Positions 37,736 through 45,882 of a DNA stretch of 64,000 bases are shown here, piece after piece; the first letter of the stretch is position 1, and every line of letters starts with the position of its first letter. The translations under genes and the position numbers were made by a program. This DNA is from Paraprevotella xylaniphila YIT 11841 (lineage in GTDB: Bacteria > Bacteroidota > Bacteroidia > Bacteroidales > Bacteroidaceae), in contig NZ_GL883825.1 of the NCBI RefSeq assembly GCF_000205165.1, positions 26,597 to 90,596 of the forward strand, read 5' to 3'. The notes beneath the pieces are model-generated. The model saw nothing but the letters and a program-made list of their open reading frames with translations, was not told where the DNA came from and ran no database searches.

Positions 37736-37743
37736 CAAAGATA
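37736..37743 (-). promoter_or_regulatory. -7 promoter element of the exporter operon
   Basis: Minus strand TATCTTTG. ATTG (37763-37766 read in reverse) about 19 nt upstream is a possible -33. Confidence 0.6.
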
Positions 37744-37834
37744 GAGATTTGCATGAAGAGTGCAATAAAAATTCCGGAAGAAAGCTTATCGTTTAACTAA
37801 TATTACCACCTGTTAAACCTACGCAAACAAGAGT

Positions 37835-37869
37835 GGCCACGAACTTCCCCTGAGAAAAAGTCCGTGGCC
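37835..37869 (-). terminator. Hairpin after proS
   Basis: GGCCACGAACTT (37835-37846) pairs with AAGTCCGTGGCC (37858-37869) with one mismatch, 33 nt past the proS stop. There is no long U-tract. Confidence 0.5.
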
Positions 37870-37902
37870 GCCAACAACCATGAAAACAAAAAAATATCGC
37901 TC

Positions 37903-39384
37903 TTAATACGAACGGGCAATCAGTACACGGCATTTGGCCGGTTTCCCGCTCACCATATCCACACCCGGAGTCTGCTCGAACTCAAACGGCACGCAACGGA
38001 TAGTGGCTTGCGTGTCTTCTTTGATTTTTGCCTCCGTTTCGGCCGTGCCGTCCCAATGGCAAAGGAAGAAACCGCCTTCTTTTACGCGCTCCTTGAATTC
38101 TTCGTAATTGTCACATTCATAAATATGAGCATCACGATAGGATTTTGCCTTGGCGTAGATGTTATCTTGTATTTCGTCTAACAAAGTCTTTACATAGTCC
38201 TCTATGCCGTCGCACGTACGGGTTTCCTTTTCCAACGTGTCGCGCCGCATGACCTCTACCGTATTGTTCTCCAAATCGCGCCCTCCCATGACCAAACGCA
38301 CCGGCACACCTTTCAGCTCATAATCGGCAAACTTGAAGCCGGGACGCTTGTTGTCGGCATTGTCATACTTCACGGAAATGCCCAATGCACGAAGACGGGC
38401 AACGATGCCTTCCACTTTTTCGTCGATGGCTTTCAGCTGTTCCGCATTCTTATATATAGGAACAATGACCACTTGAATGGGAGCCAACTTCGGCGGCAAT
38501 ACCAAACCGTTGTCATCGGAATGCGTCATGATGAGCGCACCCATCAAACGGGTGGACACTCCCCAGGAAGTAGCCCAGGCATATTCCAACTTATTGTCTT
38601 TATTGATAAACTGCACATTAAATGCCTTTCCGAAGTTCTGTCCCAAAAAATGCGACGTACCGCTCTGCAAAGCTTTCCCGTCCTGCATCATGGCTTCGAT
38701 GGTATAAGTGTCCAAAGCGCCGGCAAAACGTTCCGTCTCGCTCTTCACGCCCTGCACGACGGGCACGGCCATGTATTGCTCGGCAAAATCGGCATATACT
38801 TTCAACATCTGCTTGGCACGTTCCTCAGCTTCTTCACGCGTGGCATGTGCCGTATGTCCTTCTTGCCATAAGAACTCGGCCGTGCGGAGGAAAAGCCGGG
38901 TACGCATTTCCCAACGCATCACATTGCACCATTGGTTGCAAAGGATGGGCAGGTCGCGGTAGCTCTGAATCCAATTTTTATAAGTATTCCAAATGATAGT
39001 CTCGGAAGTAGGACGGATAATCAGCTCCTCTTCGAGCTTGGCCGCCGGGTCTACCACTACGCCGGTCTTGTCCTCGTTGGTCTTCAAGCGATAGTGCGTC
39101 ACCACGGCACATTCCTTGGCAAATCCCTCTACATGTTCGGCCTCTTTACTCAGAAACGATTTAGGAATCAGCAGCGGGAAATAAGCGTTTTGCACGCCGG
39201 TCTCCTTGAATTTATCATCCAATACCCGCTGCATCTTCTCCCAAATGGCATAACCATAAGGCTTTATCACCATACATCCTCTTACGTCCGACTGTTCGGC
39301 CAAATCGGCTTTCACCACCAATTCGTTATACCATGAAGAATAATTCTCACTTCTTTTGGTCAAATCTTTAAGTTCCTTAGCCAT
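37903..39384 (-). CDS. proS: Prolyl-tRNA synthetase (short, archaeal/eukaryotic-like class)
   Basis: About 493 aa. A class II synthetase of the short type without the editing insertion. Motif 2 and its neighbours read [18 protein letters not shown] and WRMRTRLF-like [26 protein letters not shown]. The anticodon-binding domain follows from about 285 ([18 protein letters not shown]), then the extra C-terminal domain. [11 protein letters not shown] (39384) is preferred over the Met two codons earlier. A -7 element lies at 39408-39415. Confidence 0.95.
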   Translation of the reverse strand: MAKELKDLTKRSENYSSWYNELVVKADLAEQSDVRGCMVIKPYGYAIWEKMQRVLDDKFKETGVQNAYFPLLIPKSFLSKEAEHVEGFAKECAVVTHYRLKTNEDKTGVVVDPAAKLEEELIIRPTSETIIWNTYKNWIQSYRDLPILCNQWCNVMRWEMRTRLFLRTAEFLWQEGHTAHATREEAEERAKQMLKVYADFAEQYMAVPVVQGVKSETERFAGALDTYTIEAMMQDGKALQSGTSHFLGQNFGKAFNVQFINKDNKLEYAWATSWGVSTRLMGALIMTHSDDNGLVLPPKLAPIQVVIVPIYKNAEQLKAIDEKVEGIVARLRALGISVKYDNADNKRPGFKFADYELKGVPVRLVMGGRDLENNTVEVMRRDTLEKETRTCDGIEDYVKTLLDEIQDNIYAKAKSYRDAHIYECDNYEEFKERVKEGGFFLCHWDGTAETEAKIKEDTQATIRCVPFEFEQTPGVDMVSGKPAKCRVLIARSY

Positions 39385-39407
39385 AATCAATATCTATAAA
39401 CAGTTTG

Positions 39408-39415
39408 CAAAATTA
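39408..39415 (-). promoter_or_regulatory. -7 promoter element for proS
   Basis: Minus strand TAATTTTG (TAnnTTTG), 23 nt before the ATG at 39384. Confidence 0.5.
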
Positions 39416-39458
39416 GCAAAAAGTTTCCTTTTCATGCGGCTATTCGGTAGAAAATATC

Positions 39459-39466
39459 TAATTTTG
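39459..39466 (+). promoter_or_regulatory. -7 promoter element for the OmpA lipoprotein/mtgA unit
   Basis: TAATTTTG (TAnnTTTG), 32 nt before the ATG. Confidence 0.5.
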
Positions 39467-39498
39467 CTCATGATTTAAAAATTCAAAAAGTTATAACT

Positions 39499-40227
39499 AT
39501 GAAAGGATTGAAGTTTTGTGCACTCGTACTGAGTGCAGGTATGCTTTTAAGCAGTTGTGGAGGAAACATGAACAATACCGGCAAGGGGTCGCTGATCGGT
39601 GCCGGCGGCGGTGCAGCCTTGGGTACATTGATTGGAACCTTGGCATCTAGCAATAAAGGTAAAGGAGCCGGTATCGGTGCTGCTGTAGGCGTAGCCGTGG
39701 GCGCTGGTGTAGGTGCATTGATCGGAAAGAAAATGGATAAAGCCAAAGCTGCGGCGCAACAAGTGGAAAACGCGCAAGTGGAAAGCGTAACAGATGCCAA
39801 CGGCTTGCAAGCAGTGAAAGTAACGTTCGACTCTGGTATCTTGTTCAACACCAGCAGTTCGGCTTTAAGCAGCAATGCTACCGCTTCATTGGCCAAATTT
39901 GCCAGCACGGTATTGAATGTAAACAAAGACATGGACGTGGCGATTAAAGGGTATACCGACAATCAGGGATGGAAAAACAGCACGGCAGCCCAAAGCGTGC
40001 AAAAAAATATGGACCTGTCATTGCAACGGGCTAATTCCGTTTCCAATTACCTGAAACAATGCGGAGTCTCGTCTACACAGATAACTTCGGTGGAAGGTTT
40101 GGGAGAAGCTGACCCCGTAGCCGACAACAGTACGGCTGCCGGACGCGAGCAGAACCGCCGTGTGGAAGTTTATTTGTACGCCAGTGAAAAAATGATTCAG
40201 GAAGCCCAAGCTCAGGCAGGCAACTAA
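39499..40227 (+). CDS. OmpA-family lipoprotein with glycine zipper
   Basis: A 242-aa outer-membrane lipoprotein (lipobox LLSSC, Cys 20). A Gly/Ala-rich zipper region (about 30-75, GSLIGAGGGAALGTLIGTL) is likely to enter a membrane. A C-terminal OmpA domain (about 105-230) follows, with the peptidoglycan-binding pattern IKGYTDNQG, LSLQRANSVSNYL and GREQNRRVEVYL. It should tie the outer membrane to the cell wall. mtgA starts 8 nt later, so the two are cotranscribed, fitting a shared role at the wall. Confidence 0.9.
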   Translation: MKGLKFCALVLSAGMLLSSCGGNMNNTGKGSLIGAGGGAALGTLIGTLASSNKGKGAGIGAAVGVAVGAGVGALIGKKMDKAKAAAQQVENAQVESVTDANGLQAVKVTFDSGILFNTSSSALSSNATASLAKFASTVLNVNKDMDVAIKGYTDNQGWKNSTAAQSVQKNMDLSLQRANSVSNYLKQCGVSSTQITSVEGLGEADPVADNSTAAGREQNRRVEVYLYASEKMIQEAQAQAGN

Positions 40228-40235
40228 TCAGACAG

Positions 40236-40910
40236 ATGAAAAAAATCCAGAAACTGATTCAATGGATTGTACTCTCGTTCTTCGGGAGTACAATCTTTTT
40301 TGTTATCCTCTACCGTTTTGTCCCTGTACCTGTTACCCCGCTCATGTTCATCCGCTGTGCACAACAGGTCGGACGGGGCGAAAAAATCAGATTGAAACAC
40401 CATTGGGTTCCTTTGGATGAAATGTCCAAATACTTACCCGTAGCCGTCATGGCTTCCGAAGACCAACGGTTTCTTCAGCACCACGGTTTTGATGTAATAG
40501 AAATCCAAAATGCCGTGGAAGAACGTATAGCCGGGAAACGCAGACGCGGGGGGAGCACCATCAGTCAGCAAACTGCCAAAAACGTGTTTTTATGGCCGAC
40601 TTCCTCTTGGGTCAGAAAAGGACTGGAGGCATACTTCACGGCTTTAATCGAATTATGTTGGAGCAAACAACGGATTATGGAAGTCTACCTGAACTCCATC
40701 GAAATGGGCGACGGCATATATGGCGCCGAAGCCGTGGCACAACAACATTTCGGGCGTCCTGCCGAGAAACTTACGCGTGCCAACTGTGCATTGATAGCCG
40801 CCACATTACCCAATCCGCTTAAATACAGTTCCAAAGACCCGTCACGGTACATGCTGAAACGGCAGACGGCCATCATGCGGCAAATGAAACACATCGACCT
40901 GTTCAAATGA
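40236..40910 (+). CDS. mtgA: Monofunctional peptidoglycan glycosyltransferase
   Basis: A 224-aa GT51 enzyme with one N-terminal membrane segment. It polymerises lipid II into glycan strands. The catalytic first Glu is in ASEDQRFLQHHGFD, and the RRRGGSTISQQTAKN motif follows. A second Glu lies in the NSIEMGDGIYGAEA stretch. There is no transpeptidase domain. Its end overlaps the convergent DUF1460 gene by 8 nt. Confidence 0.94.
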   Translation: MKKIQKLIQWIVLSFFGSTIFFVILYRFVPVPVTPLMFIRCAQQVGRGEKIRLKHHWVPLDEMSKYLPVAVMASEDQRFLQHHGFDVIEIQNAVEERIAGKRRRGGSTISQQTAKNVFLWPTSSWVRKGLEAYFTALIELCWSKQRIMEVYLNSIEMGDGIYGAEAVAQQHFGRPAEKLTRANCALIAATLPNPLKYSSKDPSRYMLKRQTAIMRQMKHIDLFK

Positions 40911-41772
40911 CACGTACCACCCGCACTCCTAATTGGGAGGGGTGTTTCTTCATGTACTCGCTCAATGTCATGGATTCCAACACCACTTTCTTATGGATAC
41001 TGGAAGCATTGAGCAAGTGAAGGCTTCCCTTCTGCCACACGGCCAATCCCAAATGCGATGTGTCCAACCCTTTCTTTCGGGTCACGATAGCTAAAATATC
41101 TCCATCGTGAATCGCCCCCAACACGCCTTTCCCCTTGTCCAACAGCGACAAAGGCACGTACCTCACTGAAACACCTTCCAACTTTTGTTCATTTTTGCGG
41201 ATACGGCTTATCTCGCTTGCCTTTCCTTTCAACATCGGATACGCACCTGGATGCGTACTCATATAATCCAAACGCAGACGTTGTACGGCAATGAAAGGCC
41301 GATAACCCTCGCTTTTTTCTCCTTTTATTTCCTTCACGATGCCCTGCCTTTCATTACTCGCTATCCATTCGCTAAAATAATGGTTACGGGAAGAATATCC
41401 GTTCAACTGCCCTCCGCTATAACGTATTTTTTCCAGATTCCGGCAAAAAGAAACAAATGTGGGATGCTCTTCTCTTACGGCCAGAGTCAAAGCCACCACA
41501 TTCTCGACCAACGTCGTACAGTCCAACTGACGTAAATTGACAACCAACTCTTCGGCCGGATTTACTTCGAGAGTAGAAGCCACGTAAGGCACCCCGATGA
41601 ATTGCTCCGCAAAAAACAAAGTCAGGTTTGTTCCTCTCGTTTGTTTTTTGCCGGCATCAAGGAGTTGCACCACTTTCAACGAATCTTCTTTCGTATAAGT
41701 CAGTGCCGACAGGCTTAATGGACACATCATCGTCCCTCCGACGAACAGTCCTAACATTCGATGTGACATCAT
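40903..41772 (-). CDS. DUF1460 secreted cell-wall amidase-like protein
   Basis: A 289-aa exported protein (signal ending around LSLSALTY) of the DUF1460 family, an NlpC/P60-like fold. The candidate nucleophile Cys is in RQLDCTTLVENVVAL, with NHYFSEWIASNERQGIV and a later His in KGLDTSHLGLAV, in the order Cys...His of papain-like hydrolases. Structural studies of the family have suggested N-acetylmuramoyl-L-alanine amidase activity. It is convergent with mtgA and overlaps its 3' end, so antisense effects between these two wall enzymes are possible. Confidence 0.82.
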   Translation of the reverse strand: MMSHRMLGLFVGGTMMCPLSLSALTYTKEDSLKVVQLLDAGKKQTRGTNLTLFFAEQFIGVPYVASTLEVNPAEELVVNLRQLDCTTLVENVVALTLAVREEHPTFVSFCRNLEKIRYSGGQLNGYSSRNHYFSEWIASNERQGIVKEIKGEKSEGYRPFIAVQRLRLDYMSTHPGAYPMLKGKASEISRIRKNEQKLEGVSVRYVPLSLLDKGKGVLGAIHDGDILAIVTRKKGLDTSHLGLAVWQKGSLHLLNASSIHKKVVLESMTLSEYMKKHPSQLGVRVVRVI

Positions 41773-41793
41773 ATCATTTTAAAAGGTTGCAGA

Positions 41794-41801
41794 CAAAGTT
41801 A
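41794..41801 (-). promoter_or_regulatory. -7 promoter element for the DUF1460 gene
   Basis: Minus strand TAACTTTG (TAnnTTTG), 21 nt before the start codon at 41772. Confidence 0.5.
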
Positions 41802-41836
41802 AGATAAAAACCTGATAAGGCATCCGAAAAAAAGCG

Positions 41837-41844
41837 TAATTTTG
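41837..41844 (+). promoter_or_regulatory. -7 promoter element almost touching the DUF5103 start codon
   Basis: TAATTTTG (TAnnTTTG) ends 4 nt before the ATG at 41849, which would make the transcript leaderless or nearly so. Confidence 0.5.
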
Positions 41845-41848
41845 CAGT

Positions 41849-43105
41849 ATGAAAAAGATAACCGTACTCTTAAGCCTGCTATGTTGTGCATCGGCAACAA
41901 CTGCACAACGGCATGAAATCCTGGACCGTCAACTGCACACCCTGCAAGTCGTCGTAAATGACGACCCGTTGCAGCCTCCCATCATGAACTTGGGGGGGGG
42001 GAATCATCTGGAAATCGGTTTCGACGAGTTCTCACACGAATACCACCGCTATATATATAAGGTGGAACATTGCAATGCAGACTGGTCCCCATCGACAGAA
42101 ATCTTTGAATCCGACTACATGAACGGGTTCAACGGGGAACCGATAGAAGACTACGAGAAAAGCTTCAATACGACCGTGCTTTACACCCATTACTCACTAC
42201 GGATTCCGAACGAAAACATTTCGCTCAAGTTGTCCGGCAACTATAAACTCACGGTCTACAACGACGAGGGCGACGAACCAGTCCCCGTCCTTACGGCCTG
42301 TTTCAGTCTGGTAGAACCGGGCGTAGGAATAGGAGCTACCGTCAGTACCAATACGGACATAGACTTCAACAAATCCCACCAACAAGTGGATTTCTCCGTC
42401 AACTACGGGTTGGTAAAAGTCATCGACCCGCATCGTGAACTGAAAACCGTAGTAATGCAAAACCGCCGGTGGGATAACTGTGTGGTCAATCCCAAGCCCA
42501 ACATCCAGGCTGCCAATAAGATTGAATTCACGCACAACCGCCAACTGATTTTCCCGGCAGGCAACGAATACCACAAATTCGAGATTCTGGACGTACATGT
42601 CCCTACACTGAACGTAGACCGGATGGAATGGTTCGACCCGTATTACCACGCCACGCTCTATCCCAATCAAACCGCCCGGAATTATCTGTATGACGAAGAC
42701 CAAAACGGTGCCTTTATCATCCGCAACAGCGACGACGAAGACGTGGCCACCACTTGCGACTATGTATTCACGCATTTCACCTTGAAAAGTCCTCAACTGC
42801 CCGGCGGAGAAGTCTACCTGAACGGAGAATGGACTTACAACCGCTTCATCCCCGAATACCGCATGACATACAACCGGGAAACACAGGCCTACGAAGCCAC
42901 CGCCCTCCTGAAACAAGGATATTATAATTATAATTATCTCTTCGTGCCGGACGGTGACACCCAAGGAAACAGCGGACGGACGGACGGGAACTTTTATGAG
43001 ACGGAAAACGAATACATCATCTTGGTATACCATCGCCCTAACGGAGGGCGTTACGACAAACTGGTCGGTTACCGCCGCATGAATTTCAAGATTAACGGAA
43101 AATAA
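41849..43105 (+). CDS. DUF5103 protein (type IX secretion plug-like domain)
   Basis: A 418-aa exported protein with signal peptide MKKITVLLSLLCCASATTAQ. It belongs to DUF5103, whose members are annotated as T9SS plug-like domain proteins. Marks are IEDYEKSFNTTVLYTHYSLRIP-like sequence, the ELKTVVMQNRRWDN block, and the C-terminal region around LNGEWTYNRFIPEYRMTYN. A run of ten G (41992-42001) lies at the codons for Leu-Gly-Gly-Gly; a change of one base there would shift the frame near residue 50. The -7 element ends 4 nt before the ATG. The plug role is inferred from family naming only. Confidence 0.8.
   Translation: MKKITVLLSLLCCASATTAQRHEILDRQLHTLQVVVNDDPLQPPIMNLGGGNHLEIGFDEFSHEYHRYIYKVEHCNADWSPSTEIFESDYMNGFNGEPIEDYEKSFNTTVLYTHYSLRIPNENISLKLSGNYKLTVYNDEGDEPVPVLTACFSLVEPGVGIGATVSTNTDIDFNKSHQQVDFSVNYGLVKVIDPHRELKTVVMQNRRWDNCVVNPKPNIQAANKIEFTHNRQLIFPAGNEYHKFEILDVHVPTLNVDRMEWFDPYYHATLYPNQTARNYLYDEDQNGAFIIRNSDDEDVATTCDYVFTHFTLKSPQLPGGEVYLNGEWTYNRFIPEYRMTYNRETQAYEATALLKQGYYNYNYLFVPDGDTQGNSGRTDGNFYETENEYIILVYHRPNGGRYDKLVGYRRMNFKINGK
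41992..42001 (+). repeat. Homopolymer run of ten G inside the DUF5103 gene
   Basis: The longest G run I noticed in the window, in frame at about codons 48-51. Runs of this length are prone to slip in replication. Confidence 0.9.
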
Positions 43106-43116
43106 AACAGAAACCT

Positions 43117-44073
43117 ATGAAAATAACTGTATTAGACGGCTACGGCTTAAACCCCGGCGACCTTTCCTGGGAGCCTATCGCACAATTAGGAGAACTGACA
43201 GTGTTTCCACGGACTTCGGCCGAAGAATTTTATGCACACGCCGAAGGAGCAGATATCTTGCTAACGAACAAGACCCTCATCACAGCTGAACACATCGACC
43301 GTTTGCCGGATCTGAAATATATCGGCATATTGGCCACGGGCTACAACGTGGTAGATACCGAAGCTGCCCGCAAACACGGGATTCCCGTCTGCAACATCCC
43401 GGCATACAGTACCCGTTCGGTAGCCCAAATGGTCTTCGCCCTCCTACTGGCCATTACCAACCGCGTGGAACATTATGCCGAAGAAAACCGTAAGGGACGT
43501 TGGAGCCGCAATCCGGACTTTTGCTATTGGGACACGCCTCTCATGGAACTGTCCGGTAAGAAAATGGGTATCGTGGGACTCGGGCATACCGGCATGGCTA
43601 CCGCACGCATAGCCTTGGCTTTCGGCATGGAAGTATATGCCTGCACCTCCAAAAGCCCTCTTCAGTTGGGTACCGACATTCGGAAGTCCACAATGGAAGA
43701 GCTGTTCTCCGCATGCGATGTCATCAGCCTGAACTGTCCGCTCACCCCGGAGACCCACCATTTGGTGAACCCGCACACCTTGGCGCTCATGACACCGGGA
43801 GCCATCCTTATCAATACCGGACGCGGCCCGTTAGTGGATGAAGAGGCGGTAGCAGAAGCCCTTAGAAACAACACCCTTGCCGCATACGGTGCAGACGTGA
43901 CAAGCACCGAACCGCCATCGGCAGACCATCCCCTGCTTTCAGCCCCTAATGCCTATCTTACCCCGCATATCGCTTGGGCCACACGGGAAGCCCGCCTGCG
44001 GCTCATGGGCATTTGTGAAGAAAACATCCGTGCATTCCTACAAGGTAAACCGCAAAATGTCGTAAATCCATGA
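43117..44073 (+). CDS. D-2-hydroxyacid dehydrogenase
   Basis: A 318-aa NAD-dependent dehydrogenase of the glycerate/phosphoglycerate dehydrogenase superfamily. NAD binding is at GIVGLGHTGMA (about 149-159). The catalytic Arg is in the INTGRGPLVDEEAVAEAL region, the Glu follows, and the His is in LTPHIAWAT near the end. It resembles hydroxypyruvate/glycerate dehydrogenases, but the substrate cannot be fixed. It starts 11 nt after DUF5103 and overlaps the TRIC gene by 4 nt (ATGA). Confidence 0.88.
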   Translation: MKITVLDGYGLNPGDLSWEPIAQLGELTVFPRTSAEEFYAHAEGADILLTNKTLITAEHIDRLPDLKYIGILATGYNVVDTEAARKHGIPVCNIPAYSTRSVAQMVFALLLAITNRVEHYAEENRKGRWSRNPDFCYWDTPLMELSGKKMGIVGLGHTGMATARIALAFGMEVYACTSKSPLQLGTDIRKSTMEELFSACDVISLNCPLTPETHHLVNPHTLALMTPGAILINTGRGPLVDEEAVAEALRNNTLAAYGADVTSTEPPSADHPLLSAPNAYLTPHIAWATREARLRLMGICEENIRAFLQGKPQNVVNP

Positions 44074-44744
44074 CAGAATATATCCTGCATCTCCTGCAAA
44101 TGATGGGGACGACCCTCCGGTTACCGGTTTCATTCGTCGTGATAGAATTTATCGGTACAATGGCATTCGCCATTTCGGGCATCCGACTGGCTTCGGCCAA
44201 ACAATTTGACTGGTTCGGCGCATATATCGTAGGTACGGCCACGGCTGTCGGAGGCGGTACGATACGTGACATCATGTTGGGCATCCCCCCGTTCTGGATG
44301 ACGAATCCCGTGTATATCATCTGTTGCGGCCTGTCCCTACTTTACGTCATATTGTTCGGAAAGAAAATCATCCGGCAAAAGAGCACCTGGTTCATTTTCG
44401 ACACCATCGGCTTGGCTCTATTCAATATCACGGGGTTGGAAAAGACGCTGAACATGGGATACCCTGTCTGGACAGCCGTCATCATGGGGTGCGTCACAGG
44501 TGCCGCCGGAGGCGTCATCCGAGACATACTGATTAACGAAGTGCCGCTCGTTTTCCGCAAAGACATTTATGCCATGGCCTGCATTGCCGGCGGTATTACG
44601 TATATCTTAGGTTATTCCGTGGGACTTCAGGCCGAAGTCAATGCCATCCTTTCCGCCATCATCGTCATATCCATCCGTACGTTGGCCGTAAAATACCATT
44701 GGCAACTCCCCATACTGAAAGGTGAAGACGACAAGGAGGAATAA
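44070..44744 (+). CDS. Trimeric intracellular cation (TRIC) channel family protein
   Basis: A 224-aa inner-membrane protein with seven hydrophobic segments and an internal repeat, formerly UPF0126 (YadS-like). Each half carries the Gly-rich kink and an acidic pair (TAVGGGTIRDIMLG and GAAGGVIRDILINE). Bacterial TRIC proteins conduct K+/Na+ as trimers. Translationally coupled to the dehydrogenase gene. Its last codons form one arm of a hairpin with the convergent yjbR-like gene. Confidence 0.9.
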   Translation: MTEYILHLLQMMGTTLRLPVSFVVIEFIGTMAFAISGIRLASAKQFDWFGAYIVGTATAVGGGTIRDIMLGIPPFWMTNPVYIICCGLSLLYVILFGKKIIRQKSTWFIFDTIGLALFNITGLEKTLNMGYPVWTAVIMGCVTGAAGGVIRDILINEVPLVFRKDIYAMACIAGGITYILGYSVGLQAEVNAILSAIIVISIRTLAVKYHWQLPILKGEDDKEE

Positions 44745-44759
44745 GTCCGTTATTCCTCC
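44735..44759. terminator. Bidirectional hairpin made from two stop codons
   Basis: GGAGGAATAA (44735-44744) pairs exactly with TTATTCCTCC (44750-44759) over a 5-nt loop. Each arm ends with a TAA of one of the two convergent genes, so the last codons of both are part of the stem. Confidence 0.7.
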
Positions 44760-45109
44760 TCCTTCAACTGGTCACGAAGCTTGCGGGGCAACTTCTTTAC
44801 CACCTCATCATACGAATGGTCTATCAGGCTGCGTATCAAGGCTTCGGGCACGTCGCCATGCGTAATGGCTATCTGGTTCCAATATTTCTTGTTCCAATGC
44901 CATGCCCCCGTAATCCCCGTGTAATGCTCACGCAACTCTATGGCATACTCCGGATCGCACTTCAGGCAAAACCAATCCACATTGTCCAAACCGATACTGG
45001 CAAAAATCTTATTCATGACCCGGAAGACCAACGTGGTTTCATCGAAAGGGAAATCTTCCGTCGCATGAGGCTTACTGAGGCAGTATGCCCTGATTTGTTC
45101 TATATCCAT
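44750..45109 (-). CDS. MmcQ/YjbR-family protein
   Basis: A 119-aa protein of the YjbR/CyaY-like fold. Marks are an N-terminal YCLSKPHATEDFPFDETTLVF and DWFCLKCDPEYAIELRE. HWNKKYWNQIAITH precedes the C-terminal DHSYDEVVKKLPRK. The family is often labelled DNA-binding from its fold; the biochemical role is not established. It lies 12 nt after the PqqD-like gene and is the last gene of the unit that begins with rpoD. Confidence 0.88.
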   Translation of the reverse strand: MDIEQIRAYCLSKPHATEDFPFDETTLVFRVMNKIFASIGLDNVDWFCLKCDPEYAIELREHYTGITGAWHWNKKYWNQIAITHGDVPEALIRSLIDHSYDEVVKKLPRKLRDQLKEEE

Positions 45110-45121
45110 AGCTCCGTCCGA

Positions 45122-45391
45122 TTAGGCCAACAGACCGATTTCTCTCCATTTGGCAAGCACCTGCGCCACGTCCTTATGGGCCGCCTCCTCGTCCACCTCA
45201 TACGCCTCCAACAGGGAGGATACCAGTCCATCTTCGCTGATTGCTTCTTTTCCCACAGCTTGTTTCCACAAGAAAGCCGCTGTTTCATTCAGCGAAATAA
45301 TCTTGCTGAAATCGATATTGTCCATCCCATGCGACAAAATCACATGTTCCCCACAAATCTCACGCAGTTCAAAACCTTCCTTGATTCTCAT
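45122..45391 (-). CDS. PqqD-like peptide-binding (RRE) protein
   Basis: An 89-aa protein of the PqqD family. The pattern LREICGEHVILSHGMDNIDF, then ISLNETAAFLWKQ and ALLEAYEVDEE-like SSLLEAYEVDEEAAHKDVAQ, is typical. Such domains recognise RiPP leader peptides (RRE) and hand them to modifying enzymes. The ATG at 45391 overlaps the stop of the S24-like gene (ATGA), so it is favoured over 45400. Next to a peptidase and an HPr-kinase-like protein it suggests peptide maturation, but no radical SAM, cyclase or dehydratase is beside it. Confidence 0.85.
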   Translation of the reverse strand: MRIKEGFELREICGEHVILSHGMDNIDFSKIISLNETAAFLWKQAVGKEAISEDGLVSSLLEAYEVDEEAAHKDVAQVLAKWREIGLLA

Positions 45392-45882
45392 TTTAGCCAA
45401 TTTGATAATTTAAGATTAATCCTATATATGTATAACAAATAACGGCGCACAGGCAGAAGCTTGCTCCACCACCGTACGTAACGTTGCAGGCGCGGGTCGG
45501 ATGCCGGTATCGTCTTGCCCCGTCGGATATAGTGCGTGACCATCCCTACAACGTCTGCCTTACGGCAAACCTCCATGCCCGACAAATTCCCGTCTCCCAT
45601 CAATCGCACGGTATCTCCATCTATATTCATGATACGATGGAGGACGTACACATCCGGCGAGATTTCGGCCAACATGGCATCTCCCACTTTCAAATCCGTG
45701 AACGGTGCCAAACGCACCTTATCCCTGCAATGCTCCAAAAAGGGACGCATACTGTAACCTTTTACATTGATAGTCACCGTATGCCCCTCACGGATAGCTT
45801 CTTTCACCTGTCCCAACAACACGGCATTAGGAACTTCCATCCGGCGTACCGCCATTCCGTCCATATTCTTCCTCTTGTTCAT
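45388..45882 (-). CDS. S24/S26-like signal-peptidase-fold protein
   Basis: A 164-aa protein of the S24/S26 (LexA/signal-peptidase-like) clan. The nucleophile is S44 in VKGYSMRPFLE. The second catalytic residue is probably H82 in VYVLHRIMNIDGD, as in SipW/Sec11-type Ser-His enzymes; LMGDGN follows as in the box E GD(N) motif. A hydrophobic patch near the C-terminus (LLPVRRYLLYIYRI) may be a membrane anchor. The ATG overlaps the kinase stop by 4 nt. In some RiPP-like loci such proteins cut the leader; that role here is inferred. Confidence 0.82.
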   Translation of the reverse strand: MNKRKNMDGMAVRRMEVPNAVLLGQVKEAIREGHTVTINVKGYSMRPFLEHCRDKVRLAPFTDLKVGDAMLAEISPDVYVLHRIMNIDGDTVRLMGDGNLSGMEVCRKADVVGMVTHYIRRGKTIPASDPRLQRYVRWWSKLLPVRRYLLYIYRINLKLSNWLK

